A DNA stretch of 64,000 nucleotides from Chalara sp. BL73. Lineage: Eukaryota > Ascomycota > Leotiomycetes > Helotiales. Of the stretch, positions 22,883 through 32,723 are shown in pieces. The stretch is taken from positions 310,001 through 374,000 of the forward strand of contig CAKJVC010000073.1 of NCBI GenBank assembly GCA_918026815.1, given 5' to 3'. Under the pieces are notes generated by a model that worked only from the letters and a program-made list of their open reading frames with translations, had not been told where the DNA came from and did no database searches. Both the position numbers and the translations under genes were made by a program. The stretch's first letter is position 1. The number at the start of each line of letters is the position of its first letter.

Positions 22883-24761
22883 ATGGGCCATTTATCACCT
22901 TTAAGGGTTGGAATTTTCTTATTGGTTCCAATAGTTCTTTTGACATGGTTTCGCGCACACTTCCGTAAGTATTGTGGAGGTTTCCTTTACAGTCCAGATA
23001 TCCGACTGCCCTTCTAACTGTTTTTTTTCTAGCAGCACCAAACTTATACCCTCCGATTCGAGACACTTCTATCAAAACTTTCCAACAATACTTGAATAAT
23101 GGCTCGTATACGTCTGAAGACCTTGTTCGCACATTTCTGGCTAGGATCTCCGAAGTCAATAACAAGTTGCACGCTGTTGCTGAGATCAATCCCGACGTTA
23201 TAAATATAGCCAGGCACCTTGATCAAGAAAGGCGTATCTCCGGTCCCAGAAGGTATGTTCCCGACTTCATAAACTTGGCCTAATAATAACTTGACAATAA
23301 AAAATAGTGAGCTTCATGGGATTCCGATTCTGATCAAAGATACAATAAGTGCTCATGGCATGAATAACACCGCTGGCTCGTACTGCTTAGAAGGGTCAAA
23401 GACTAAGCAAGAATCTTCTTTGATTGCTCGACTTCGAAAAGCCGGCGCTATAATCCTCGGAAAGGCAAACGTATCCGAATGGGGGAATAATCGCTCTTTC
23501 AGTGGAAATTCTTCTAATGGCTGGAGCGCCTGGGGTGGCCAGACGTATGGTGTATATACCAATATACAGGACCCTTGTGGAAGCAGCAGCGGCTCTGCTA
23601 CATCTATGGCATTGGGCTTGGCTGTGGCTACGATAGGCGTAGAGGTAAGAATGCACCAAATGTTGTCATAACCATCTAATGGTTTCTTGAAGGGCGTTGG
23701 AAGCATTACGTGCCCAGCAATGAAGAGCAATATTGTCAGCATCAAGCCAACTGCGCATCTAGTCCCTAAGGACAATGTATTAATTACGCAACTTCGAGGC
23801 GCCATCGGACCCATGACATTGACAGTCATGGATGCTGCACGGATGTTGGCCTTCATGGCTGGTAAGAGTGATGCTGATCCATACACAAAAGAGATACCTT
23901 TCAAAAAGATTCCCGATTATGTCGCAGCTTGCAAGCAGGATGCTCTTAATGGTAGTAGGCTGGGCATCCCTCGAAATGGACTCCAAAATCCAATTGGAAA
24001 AGATTTTAACATAAAACCAATCATGGAAACGTTCGAGAAAACTCTTTTGCTATTGCAGGATAACGGTGCTACGATTGTTGACAACGCTAACTACTCCAAG
24101 TGGAATGAGATGTATACAATATTACCACAGGGGATCTTTGGACCAGCAGAATACGCAGCCGATATAGCGGGCTACTTATCTGGATTAGAGACAAACCCGA
24201 TAAGAATCCAAAATATTTCTGATATTATTTCTTGCACGAAGTCAGACCCCAGAGAAGAATATCCTTCTCGCGATATCGGAAACTTCGAAAAGGCAGCGGC
24301 TGCATCCGCTGTCAATTCGCCAGAAGTACAATCTGCCAAAAAACTTATGCTTTCTTTCGCCCGCGAAGGAGGCATTGATGGAGCTTTGGATTCTGCAAAG
24401 GCAGATGCTTTGATTTTACCATCTATTATTTGTTCTGATATCCCTGGTTTTGCTGGATACCCTACAATTACCGCTCCTATGGGGTATATGCCTGACGATA
24501 CACCTGTTGTAAAAAATCCAAGAGGAAACTTAGTAGATGAAGCTCCGAATATTCCGTAGGTATCATAGCTCAATTGGTTTTTTATAGGTGCTAACTATAT
24601 ATAGTTTTGGCCTTTGCTTTATTGGTCGGGCATGGTCCGAGGAAAAACTTGTTGGGCTTGCGTATGCATTTGAACAATTGACGAAGGTTGGCTCTGAGAG
24701 ACAACCTATTATTTTGCCGACGACGGAGTTGAAGGACATTGTTAAAAATAGGAATACTTGA
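22883..24761 (+). CDS. Secreted amidase (amidase signature family)
   Basis: Five exons join in frame: 22,883-22,964; 23,033-23,252; 23,308-23,644; 23,693-24,555; 24,605-24,761 (1659 nt, 552 aa). Exon 1 encodes a signal peptide or anchor (MGHLSPLRVGIFLLVPIVLL). Amidase-signature catalytic triad: Lys about 111 in PILIKDT, cis-Ser about 194 in CGSSSGSATS, nucleophile Ser about 217 in GVGSITCPA. The last motif lacks the usual Asp (TDGSI becomes GVGSI). The C-terminus (PFGLCFIGRAWSEEKL, AYAFEQLT) is complete. All introns are GT-AG; the last has a GCTAAC branch site. The frame is intact although an LTR lies just upstream and another starts 24 bp after the stop. Likely hydrolyses amides outside the cell or in the secretory route; substrate unknown. 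Confidence 0.85.
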
Positions 24762-24785
24762 AAGGAAATAGGCAGGAAGAGTATT

Positions 24786-25010
24786 TGTTGGTATGAGTGA
24801 ATAGCACACCCGCGACGCATGGACCATATGGATGTATTGTAGCTCTTGTACGTAGATTAGCACTTGGAATGAATCAAGAACAAGTCAACCACCTGCAACG
24901 AGCATAATAGCACTGCGCTGAGATGGCGGTGCTACGTGCCCGCCGGGTAACCGACTTAAGCAATTGCAAGTCATCAATACGAAGAAGTATCACAGGAAGT
25001 GATACAAGCA
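24786..25010 (+). repeat. Solo LTR, family A
   Basis: Starts TGTTGGTATGAGTGAATAGC and ends GATACAAGCA, about 225 bp. Flanks GTATT and GTTAT are only partly alike, so the target duplication is weak. Confidence 0.7.
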
Positions 25011-26385
25011 GTTATTGTTGTTTTTGTAAAAATACAACGCACGGGGAACAAAAAAAGAGAGGCACCTGCCTCAGGATTCAATTTTGGAAACATAACCAGG
25101 ATATCGTAATATGTGTCCCATCTCGTGCGTCGGAACTATTTACTGTATCAACTGGAAATTATCAATGAGCCGCCCGTACTGACTCACATTTCGAGCGCCA
25201 TTATGCATGTCTCACTCTTCCTTCGTATGCAGAACAGGTGGGGGGAAGGAAGCCCTTGCCCGAATCGGGACTCTTGAACGCTTGCCATGCTGCAAAGGCG
25301 AGGGTCCTGCATCAGCGAGCCTCAAGTTGGAGCCTCACACACAAAGTTATTTATCATAATGGATCACAAGATGCGGCCCCAGCCGTGGAGAAAAAGGATG
25401 GGATAAGCTCGAATTGTGCTAACACCAAATTCAAAGGTTGATTGGACCAAACGAGATACATTGTGATGCGGTAAACGCTCTGTAATTGGTGTCGAATATT
25501 CGGCCACATTTCTCACGTCGAATGCAGAGATCGTAGTGACTCTCTGCCAGTCAAATTCCGTGGGTAAAATTATAATGTGCCTGGGCTGCATCGTATGTGC
25601 CGCATAGTTGGTATTCCAAGCCCTGGTCCAAGAGCGATGGTTAGTTTCAAAGAGTAAGCAAACGAGTCACAGAGCTTCGCAGCTGTGTGCTACGTGCTAC
25701 GTGCACAGTCTGTTTTGGGGCGGCATGCGGCTCAAACAGCTCCATAGAGGATTTTAGAGCAACTAATATTGAAATATAAGCCTTATGGTTCCCGCCTATA
25801 CTATCTAACATTCATGTGCTCTATCGCCTCCCCTCAGTCTTCCTTATTCGTAAGTCAAGTATAACGAAAGTCAACTTGGTTGATAACTCTATCCAGCTTC
25901 AAACTTGACCCCGTCTTACCTCACCACCACGCCATAGCATCCTTTCTCCCTCAATATCCCCCCTCTTCGGACTAATTACCGAGTCAAAGAGAGTTCAAGA
26001 TTGCAATCAGGGTATGTACCACTTCTATTTCTATGATCCCAGTTGGTGCCGCCACGTCTGACAACTATTGATCTAGGATCACCAAGCATGAGTGCTAGTT
26101 CTGGGTGGACGGGTTCTGTACGAATTCTAGTTGCAGCCACGCCAACAGCGAGCACAACTACTACACGTGCAAAGAGTATAAATGCAGGAAAAAGTGGAAG
26201 ATCTGTCAAGCTATGAGCCACGATAACTCGTCCAAATAAGCTATATGCAAAAAATGTACGCCTCACCCTGGTGGCGGACCTGATGGGTTTGAAGACATGT
26301 TGGACCTGACATGATTGTGAAAGACCTGACTTTCGGGGTACTCCTGGGATCATACGCAAAACCTGAACTAGGAAATCATTTATTC
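25011..26385. other. Region without recognised gene
   Basis: Frames on both strands (for example 25,976-26,359 minus) lack recognisable domains. There is no match to the repeat families listed here. Confidence 0.35.
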
Positions 26386-28505
26386 TTATGTTTCATCTAT
26401 ACCAAAATACCATCTGTCGTGCTGTTCCACTACCCATCCTTCTATCGCTTGTTGTGTATTTGCATCTTGTATAGCCCCACCGTCACTCTTCGTATCCTCT
26501 ACTTCCTCGTCCGATTCGTCGAAGCCAAGCCATGAATGAGAATAGATCTCTTTTTCGTTCTTTGGCCAGCCTGCATTTCGCAACCAGCCAAATATACTAC
26601 GCGTCGCATTCTCTGATGGCACTTCGTCCTTGAGAAATCTATTATCCTTTAGATCCAACGAGCCGCTTTCAATCATAGCCACGCTTGTATCCTTATATTT
26701 CTCATCGACAGCAAAGCCTAGGTCTTCTAACGCGGTCGCATCATGTAAATCCCAAGACCAACTGATGTACTAAGTGGTGCCCCGGACATTTTGCGTGTTG
26801 CCGGACCTCGGTTTCAGCATCACATAATCTTGTGGTTTCGAATGGCCTCCAAGGGCAAATCGGAAACCGAGAATGCCCTTCGGTCCCCACAAAATAAAGT
26901 AATCGGCGCTCATCCGATCGAGAAATCACTGCGTCATCGTTCTTATATAGAATTTCAGATTTGAGGCTGATAAATGAGTGTGCGGTATTAGTCCATGCAG
27001 AGGCATGTGGCTCGATTGCTGTTAGCCCTATTCGGACCCCTTGAAAGATAGCACTTGCCATTCCACTAATACTAGCCCCCATCCACAATGCAGCAAGCTC
27101 AGGCTGCCGTTTCCCCATTATCATCGCAACTTTTTCAAAAGCCCCTGCTTTAACCAGGGGTTCAATGATTTCTATTATTGGTTGAAACCATGAGCTAACA
27201 AAGTTACAAGAGACTTGGGGATCGAAGAATGAGCCGCAAAGGAGAGCATACATTCCACGTGTGTTGCAACTTAAAGTCATATAATAAGGAAGCAGCTTGC
27301 TTTCTTCTAAGATCGTCCCTTTCTTCTGGCAGCGCTCGACAAAAGGCGGGTGATGCTTTGTTGGCATAGTGTTTGTCGATAACAGATTTGGCAATGGGAG
27401 TTTCGCACTCCTGGTACCAAGAAATGGGAAAGTCAAAGTTGTGGCTAAGGCTACCGAGCATTGATTGTCGATACAGTGAAACGTGCAAAAGTCAGAAAGG
27501 TATCTGTTTGTACGTAGATTAGCTATTGAATGGGGGACAGGTCATGTGACACCGTCACATGACCCAGGAAGGGGCATATCCTCATTCCTCCATTCAACCT
27601 TCAACAATCAATCACATTCAACCTAAGCAATCCACGTAAAGACGTGGTGTTGCCACAGGTAGAGTGATCCGACAGTATCTAACGGCCGTTTCAGATGATA
27701 GTGGGACAAATGTTCCCTTGCGCTTATTTTCATTGCTTCCTGGCCTTCGGATCTTAAAGCTTTGAGTGGCAGCTATACAAATTGACCATAGTGATCGATA
27801 AACAGCGCTATTCCGCGTGATTTCTGCTCGCCAGCCTTCGCCAGTAGCTAATATCGCGGTCCACCAACGCGCGTCGTCGTCCGCATCTCCGAGATCGACC
27901 TCAAATTCGTCTGGCGAATTTTTGGCGCAGTCGCATATCCATTCGGCCTCGGCATCCAAATAGAAAATGCGATCATTTTTCTGTACGAGGACATGCGCTG
28001 CAACATCGGATTGTTGCATCTCCAGCCAACGCGCTGACACGATATATGCCCAAGAAAATGCCAGGATAGCGAGGTAGTTGCCTCCTACAGCACACTTTTC
28101 CTCATCTTGAAATCCAGGCCAATTGGCAAAGCGAGAATCGTTTGCGAAATAACATGGAGTTGAACATTGGATTCCTATGAGTAGCTGTAGGGGAATAATC
28201 TTATCCTCAAGATCACAGTCGCCATTTGTTGTGCGCCAGGTCGACAGTCCACTGATGAACAACTCTGAGTCCTTCGAACCTCTCTGTTCTAGCTTCAACT
28301 GAGGGGATCCGCTGTGCTGAGTTAATCCGTTGGCAAGAAATGCTGGAACTCTTCCAAGAATATTTCGAAGCTGGACAAAGCAAGGCTGAAGCCCGTTCTC
28401 AAAGTTCGCCTCCTTCGAGTACGATGACCAAATCTGGTAGCTTCTTGCCAGCATGCGCTGATTATCCGCCTGGCTGGCTCGAACAGCATCTTCTACTTCG
28501 ACCAT
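26386..28505 (-). pseudogene. Broken member of a large uncharacterised fungal family
   Basis: Two long minus-strand blocks. Block 1 (28,505-27,618) has SYQIWSSYSKEANFENGL, WPGFQDEE, AILAFSWAYI and TPRLYVDCLG, then a stop. Block 2 (~27,480-26,741) has FPISWYQECETP, YYMTLSCNTRGMYALLCGSFFD, AGAFEKVAMIMGKRQPELAALW, SDERRLLYF and CPWRPF; a last piece is 26,682-26,386. I recognise this layout as a widespread ascomycete protein family without known function, often near HET genes. Between YVDCLG and FPISWYQ lie about 130 bp of unrelated sequence, and a one-base frame change occurs near 27,290. Both make it a probable pseudogene. The 5' end is uncertain. Confidence 0.5.
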
Positions 28506-28720
28506 CTATGCTAAAACGTACTGTTATCAGGATGATTATGGTAAGAATTCGGATGGGTAATACGTACAGACTAGGAAACGGAGCATTTAAGTTTATATAT
28601 GCTGAGGACGATCTTAGGGATGAGAGTCTACAAATAATCAACGGAGACTTGTGTTTGGGCTGGGCGAGATATATGGGTGAGGCAGCAGCCTCGTGTGCCC
28701 ACACTTCCGACGTGTCACGT

Positions 28721-28904
28721 TGTCAGGAATCGGCTTACGTGAGTATGCCAAGGAGCTAGAGCACCTCACGCACACACAGATTACAGCCGTAATTGTAGAA
28801 AATATCATCACCACATAACGCTCTTACAAGCCCTGTATTCCATCGCCGTGATACCCTCACAGATCCTCTAATTTATTCCCTGCCTAATACTTCCTATTTC
28901 TGAC
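28721..28904 (+). repeat. Dispersed repeat I
   Basis: Nearly identical to 42,486-42,670. Both can be read in part as REYAKELEQLTHTQITAV, so it may be a fragment of a retroelement or multicopy gene. This copy has an in-frame stop (ACATAACGC where the other has ACATATCGC). Confidence 0.6.
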
Positions 28905-28906
28905 AA

Positions 28907-29402
28907 GGCGAGCTCTCAGGGCGCCTCGAGTATATATTATAGCCTGCTCTCCTCGAGTGTCACAACCAGCTTAGCACGTAACCCTTAGTACTAGTCACGT
29001 GACTTACTTAGCCGACCTGCCGTAGCGCCACCACATGCGCCATAAACAAAAGACGAGGATAATTGGTCGGGGAACCAATTGCGTACTAAGGTATATATTC
29101 TGGTACTGTGACATGTCATGAATGGTCACGTGATGCAGGTTACGAGTTTACGGGGTTGTGGGTCACGTGTTCGGTTCCCATAGGCGAGCGTCACGTGCTC
29201 CATTCTCTATTAGGTTGAGGGATCGTTCAACCACATACCTTTCCTCTCTAGTTTAGTATCGTCGAATAGAACCTTATGATAGCTACCTTTGCGCCCATAT
29301 TGGCTTCGTGACATCGAGCTCCTTTTCCTTCCTTAGCTACAGATTCTCATATGATACTACCGTTGCCCTCTGTATCTGTAAATCCACAGCGCGTGTCGTG
29401 AC
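28907..29402 (-). repeat. LTR family B, 5'-truncated, split by a younger insertion
   Basis: Reverse copy of LTR B: the part up to CTCCTCGAG (28,957) and the part from TCGAGCTCC (29,314) to GCGTGTCGTGACA (29,402) join when 28,958-29,313 plus one TCGAG copy is removed. The other end of the LTR is missing. Confidence 0.65.
28958..29313 (+). mobile_element. Nested insertion containing LTR C, target duplication TCGAG
   Basis: Flanked by TCGAG at 28,953-28,957 and 29,314-29,318. It begins TGTCACAACC and ends CGTGACA. The second part, 29,114-29,313, is LTR C (nearly identical to 43,352-43,543); the first, 28,958-29,113, begins TGTCAC and ends TGTGACA and looks like a separate LTR-like unit. Confidence 0.7.
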
Positions 29403-29508
29403 AAAGACGTTCGTTGCCCTTTTCCGAGAAGCTTTTTTTTTGTGGTTGTAGTAGGCATTTTTATTGTAGGTCGAGTTTAAATGACGAAAAAAAAGTAGTG
29501 ATTGTAGT

Positions 29509-29757
29509 TGTCACGGCCCTGGCCCTATCTCGAGCTTGGCTCCTGTTACTACAGGGCTCGGCACCTCAGAGCTTGGCAACCAACGCTACAGGGCTCGCTT
29601 ACACTGGCCCCTGGCCAGCATCCTGTATATAAAGCACTGCTCTCCTTCCCTTCTTCTGCCTGTAGTTTGTTCTCTTAGTTATAGCAATTGATAGTTGTTC
29701 ACACCTTTGAGTCCCTTCTACCTAGATCTAGATCCCTGTTCAACTTGAGTTGTCACA
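29509..29757 (+). repeat. Solo LTR, family D, target duplication GTAGT
   Basis: Starts TGTCACGGCCCTGG and ends GAGTTGTCACA. Exact GTAGT at 29,504-29,508 and 29,758-29,762. It contains TATATAAAG-type promoter sequence, as expected for an LTR. Confidence 0.88.
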
Positions 29758-29807
29758 GTAGTGGCTCGACTCGACTAATTAAAAGAAAAGCAGGCTCAAC
29801 CAGTATA

Positions 29808-29980
29808 TGTCACGACACGCGCTGTGGATCTACAGATACAGAGGGGCAACGGTGGTATCATACGAGAATATCAAGCTGAGGAAGGAAAAGGGGCTCGAGG
29901 AGAGCAGGCTAGATATACATGAGGGAGCCCTAGTGGCTCGGCAGCAGGGCACGTGCCCGACCAGGGTCGGTACCGTGACA
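29808..29980 (+). repeat. Solo LTR, family B, target duplication GTATA
   Basis: 173 bp, TGTCACGACACGCG...GTACCGTGACA, with exact GTATA at 29,803-29,807 and 29,981-29,985. The termini form the inverted repeat TGTCACG/CGTGACA. Confidence 0.88.
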
Positions 29981-30229
29981 GTATATGCTGGGAGCTAGAA
30001 TTAGTGGTGTATACAGGCCTTGGCTTTGACCTATATCTTTATAGACCTCGTTTATAGCGTCGTGGAATTGCCGTTACGGTTCTGATTCAATACTGTTGAA
30101 CAGGTTAGGTCTAATGATTATCCCTTTAACCGCCAGAGCGTTCTAACTCGCTTATTCAGCAAGGGTTGTTAGCCAATCACAAGTCAGTATTTTGATCACA
30201 GATGGCCAAAATCAACGTTCTGGAGCTAT

Positions 30230-30678
30230 TGTAACAGCCAGAGCCGGTTAGAGACGGATAGGAGCTCAAGGGCCGCAAGCGGCATGCTCCACCTCTGAGC
30301 AGCCACAGGCGTACAGCTACAGCAGCCACAGGCGTACAGCTACAGAAGGCATACAGCTACAGCAGCCACAGGCATACAGCTACAGTAGCCACAGGCTGAC
30401 AGCTACAGGCTGACAGCTTCAGGCTGACTGCTACAGAAGGCATATAGCTACAGCAGCTACAGGCGTACAGCTACAGCAGCCACAGGCATACAGCTACAGA
30501 AGGCATAGGAAGGATATAAGGAACAGCTAGAGCTTTCAGGAGGAAAGCAAGCTTGAGTTTATCTGTTAGACGGACAAGCATACTTTTGATATCAATACAT
30601 CACTGTTCCTACTACATTGCAGTCACGTGTTCTTACCTGTTATATTGCAATCCCTCCTGTTGCCCTCTATTTGTTACA
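30230..30678 (+). repeat. LTR-like element E with internal minisatellite, target duplication GCTAT
   Basis: 449 bp, TGTAACAGCCAGAGCC...CTCTATTTGTTACA, flanked by exact GCTAT (30,225-30,229 and 30,679-30,683). Positions ~30,298-30,510 are a ~23-bp minisatellite (CAGCCACAGGCGTACAGCTACAG and variants). Confidence 0.85.
30298..30510 (+). repeat. 23-bp minisatellite inside element E
   Basis: Degenerate tandem units of the form CAGCCACAGGCxTACAGCTA plus CAG, with several shortened units. The same units recur at 30,852-30,945 and, inverted, at 44,040-44,235. The copy of E at 32,175 has only about one unit. Confidence 0.85.
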
Positions 30679-30818
30679 GCTATTATTGATCTCTATTTTT
30701 ATGGTACTACTCAAAACAGTCATTCGTATTACAAAAAGGAACCTGACATCCTTTACAGCCAAAGGTTGTTTCTCGAGAACGTTTGTTTTCTCTCGAATTG
30801 CTTGATATTTTACCTAAT

Positions 30819-31196
30819 TGTAACAGCCAGGGCCGGTTAGGGACGGATATCATAACAGCTACAGCAGCCACAAGCATGCAGCTACAGCAGCCACAGGCAT
30901 ACAGCTACAGCAGGCACACAGCTACAGCAGCTACAGGCTGACTGTCACGGCCCTGGCCTTCTAGGGCGGAGCTCACCACCGGATGCCCCAGAGCTCAGAC
31001 AGAGCACAGCACCGGACACCGCAAAGCTCGCCTATCCTGGCCTCCGGCCAGTTCCTGTATATAGAGCACTGCTTTCCTTCCCTTCTTCTGTCCGTAGCTT
31101 GTTCTCTTAGTTATAACAATTGATAGTTGTTTACACTTCTGAGTCTTTCTATCTAGATCCACGGATCGAGATCCCTATTCAGCTTGAGTTGTTACA
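30819..31196 (+). repeat. Chimeric E-D element
   Basis: The first 134 bp are the start and minisatellite of E (TGTAACAGCCAGGGCC onward). At 30,953 it switches to a complete LTR D (TGTCACGGCC...GAGTTGTTACA). The same junction GGCTGAC|TGTCACGG occurs inverted at 44,035/44,036, so the chimera is a repeated unit. Its outer flanks do not match each other. Confidence 0.7.
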
Positions 31197-31296
31197 TATC
31201 TTACCGTCATTCTATGCCAGCAGTTAGGGTACAACGCTAGCATCTGTATATACCAAGAGTCAGCAGACCACACTTTACTAGAGGCACCCCCTCTAG

Positions 31297-31489
31297 TGTC
31301 ACGATCACGATCCTATGAGCCGGTTGGGGCGTATGATAGGTGCTTCAATACGAGAATACTAAACTAAGGAGGAAAGGTGTAGCTGTTGCTTTGACATCCC
31401 TAATATGAAAGACCGTGACCACGTGACCACATTAGGCGAGATGGTAAGCGGGCCAATGAGCGTCTGGTGCGATCCTCAGGATCGTGACA
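31297..31489 (+). repeat. Solo LTR, family H, target duplication TCTAG
   Basis: 193 bp, TGTCACGATCACG...GGATCGTGACA, with exact TCTAG at 31,292-31,296 and 31,490-31,494. It shares the TGTCACG/CGTGACA termini with families B and D but not the interior. Confidence 0.85.
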
Positions 31490-31667
31490 TCTAGCGTCTT
31501 TTCTTCGACTACGGAGCTTAGGGGGCCATGTAGCATCTGCCTAGCACTCGCAAAGCTCTTGCATCGTACCCCCCGCCAAGACGTAAAATAGAACAAACAA
31601 ACAAACAAACAAAAAACAGCTACACCTACACCTTCGACAGCTACACCTTCATCCCTATAGACCCTAA
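31490..31667. repeat. Repeat G and a CAAA microsatellite
   Basis: 31,490-31,590 is an inverted match to 13,250-13,345. It is followed by (CAAA)n near 31,593-31,614. Confidence 0.5.
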
Positions 31668-31954
31668 TGTAACAACTCAAGCTGAATAGGGATCTCGATC
31701 CGTGGATCTAGATAGAAAGACTCAGAAGTGTAAACAACTATCAATTGTTATAACTAAGAGAACAAGCTACGGACAGAAGAAGGGAAGGAAAGCAGTGCTC
31801 TATATACAGGAACTGGCCGGATGCCAGGATAGGCGAGCTTTGCGGTGTCCGGTGCTGTGCTCTGTCTGAGCTCTGGGGCATCCGGTGCTGTGCTCCGTCC
31901 GAGCTCTGGGGCATCCGGTGGTGAGCTCCGCCCCAGAAGGCCAGGGCCGTGACA
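31668..31954 (-). repeat. Solo LTR, family D, target duplication CCTAA
   Basis: Inverted copy, TGTAACAACTCAAGC...CAGGGCCGTGACA, with exact CCTAA at 31,663-31,667 and 31,955-31,959. The GC-rich part has an extra tandem GAGCTCTGGGGCATCCGGTG unit, which makes it longer than other copies. Confidence 0.88.
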
Positions 31955-32174
31955 CCTAAAAGCGTAACAGAACACCCTCTACAGTCCTTTTCTCTCTCCC
32001 CCCGCCCCCGGCGACGCGCTGGCTGCTCCCAAAAACCAGCCCCTTTCTTTCCAACATATCCTCTCTACGGCCTCTAAGGAAGCTGAACACCGCACGTTGG
32101 AGGCCCAACGCCTTTTTCAAGGCATCTCACAAGCACTCGACCAGGAAATCAAAGCTGTAAAGCAGAAAAACCTC

Positions 32175-32329
32175 TGTAACAAATAGAGGGCAATAGGAGG
32201 GATTGCAATATAACAGGTAAGACACGTGACTACAATAGAATAGAAAGAGTGATGTATTGATATCAAAAGTATGCCTGTGGCTGCTGTAGCTGTTATGATA
32301 TCCGCCTCTAACCGGCTCTGGCTGTTACA
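32175..32329 (-). repeat. Short element E
   Basis: Inverted copy of E (TGTAACAAATAGAGG...CTGGCTGTTACA), 155 bp. It lacks most of the minisatellite and part of the 3' half present at 30,230-30,678. Confidence 0.7.
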
Positions 32330-32723
32330 GAGAGCTCGCCTAATATGGGTCACGTGTGCTTGGGAGCATGGGACGTGACACATCCAGCCCAGAGTAGAAC
32401 ACAATCCAGACGTTTCAAGTCTGGCGAAAGGCACGAAGACCACCACCATGTGGATGACACAATCTCTAAAAATTGTCGCAAGGTACAGCAAGGCGGCTTA
32501 TCCTTATAACTAATTCTACTAACATGCTCTAGGAGACATTGTCGATTAGTCGATACCTTCTCGTCGTTCCGAAATAATACTCCTCTAACCCGATATTCAC
32601 GTCTCCCACAATATCTATGCTGCTGTACTGTAGTGCAAATACGTAGACATTGCAAAGTCGCAAGAGCGAGGGCTCTATGTTCAATCTGGGCCATAGAGAT
32701 CAAGTGCACGCGTCGATCGAGGT
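32330..32723. other. LTR-B scrap and 3' region of the CHAT gene
   Basis: 32,330-32,380 (GAGCTCGCCTAATATGG to GACGTGACA) matches the inverted end of the LTR B variant at 43,001-43,055. The rest holds a minus-strand frame (32,350-32,754) without recognisable domain. Confidence 0.4.

Noticed and set aside
23353..23904. 183-codon minus frame across the amidase gene
   Set aside because: Shadow of the plus-strand amidase, which has introns, motifs and an intact frame.
28462..28704. Minus frame as first exon of the uncharacterised fungal gene
   Set aside because: No convincing splice pair links it to 28,505, and it runs up to repeat I.
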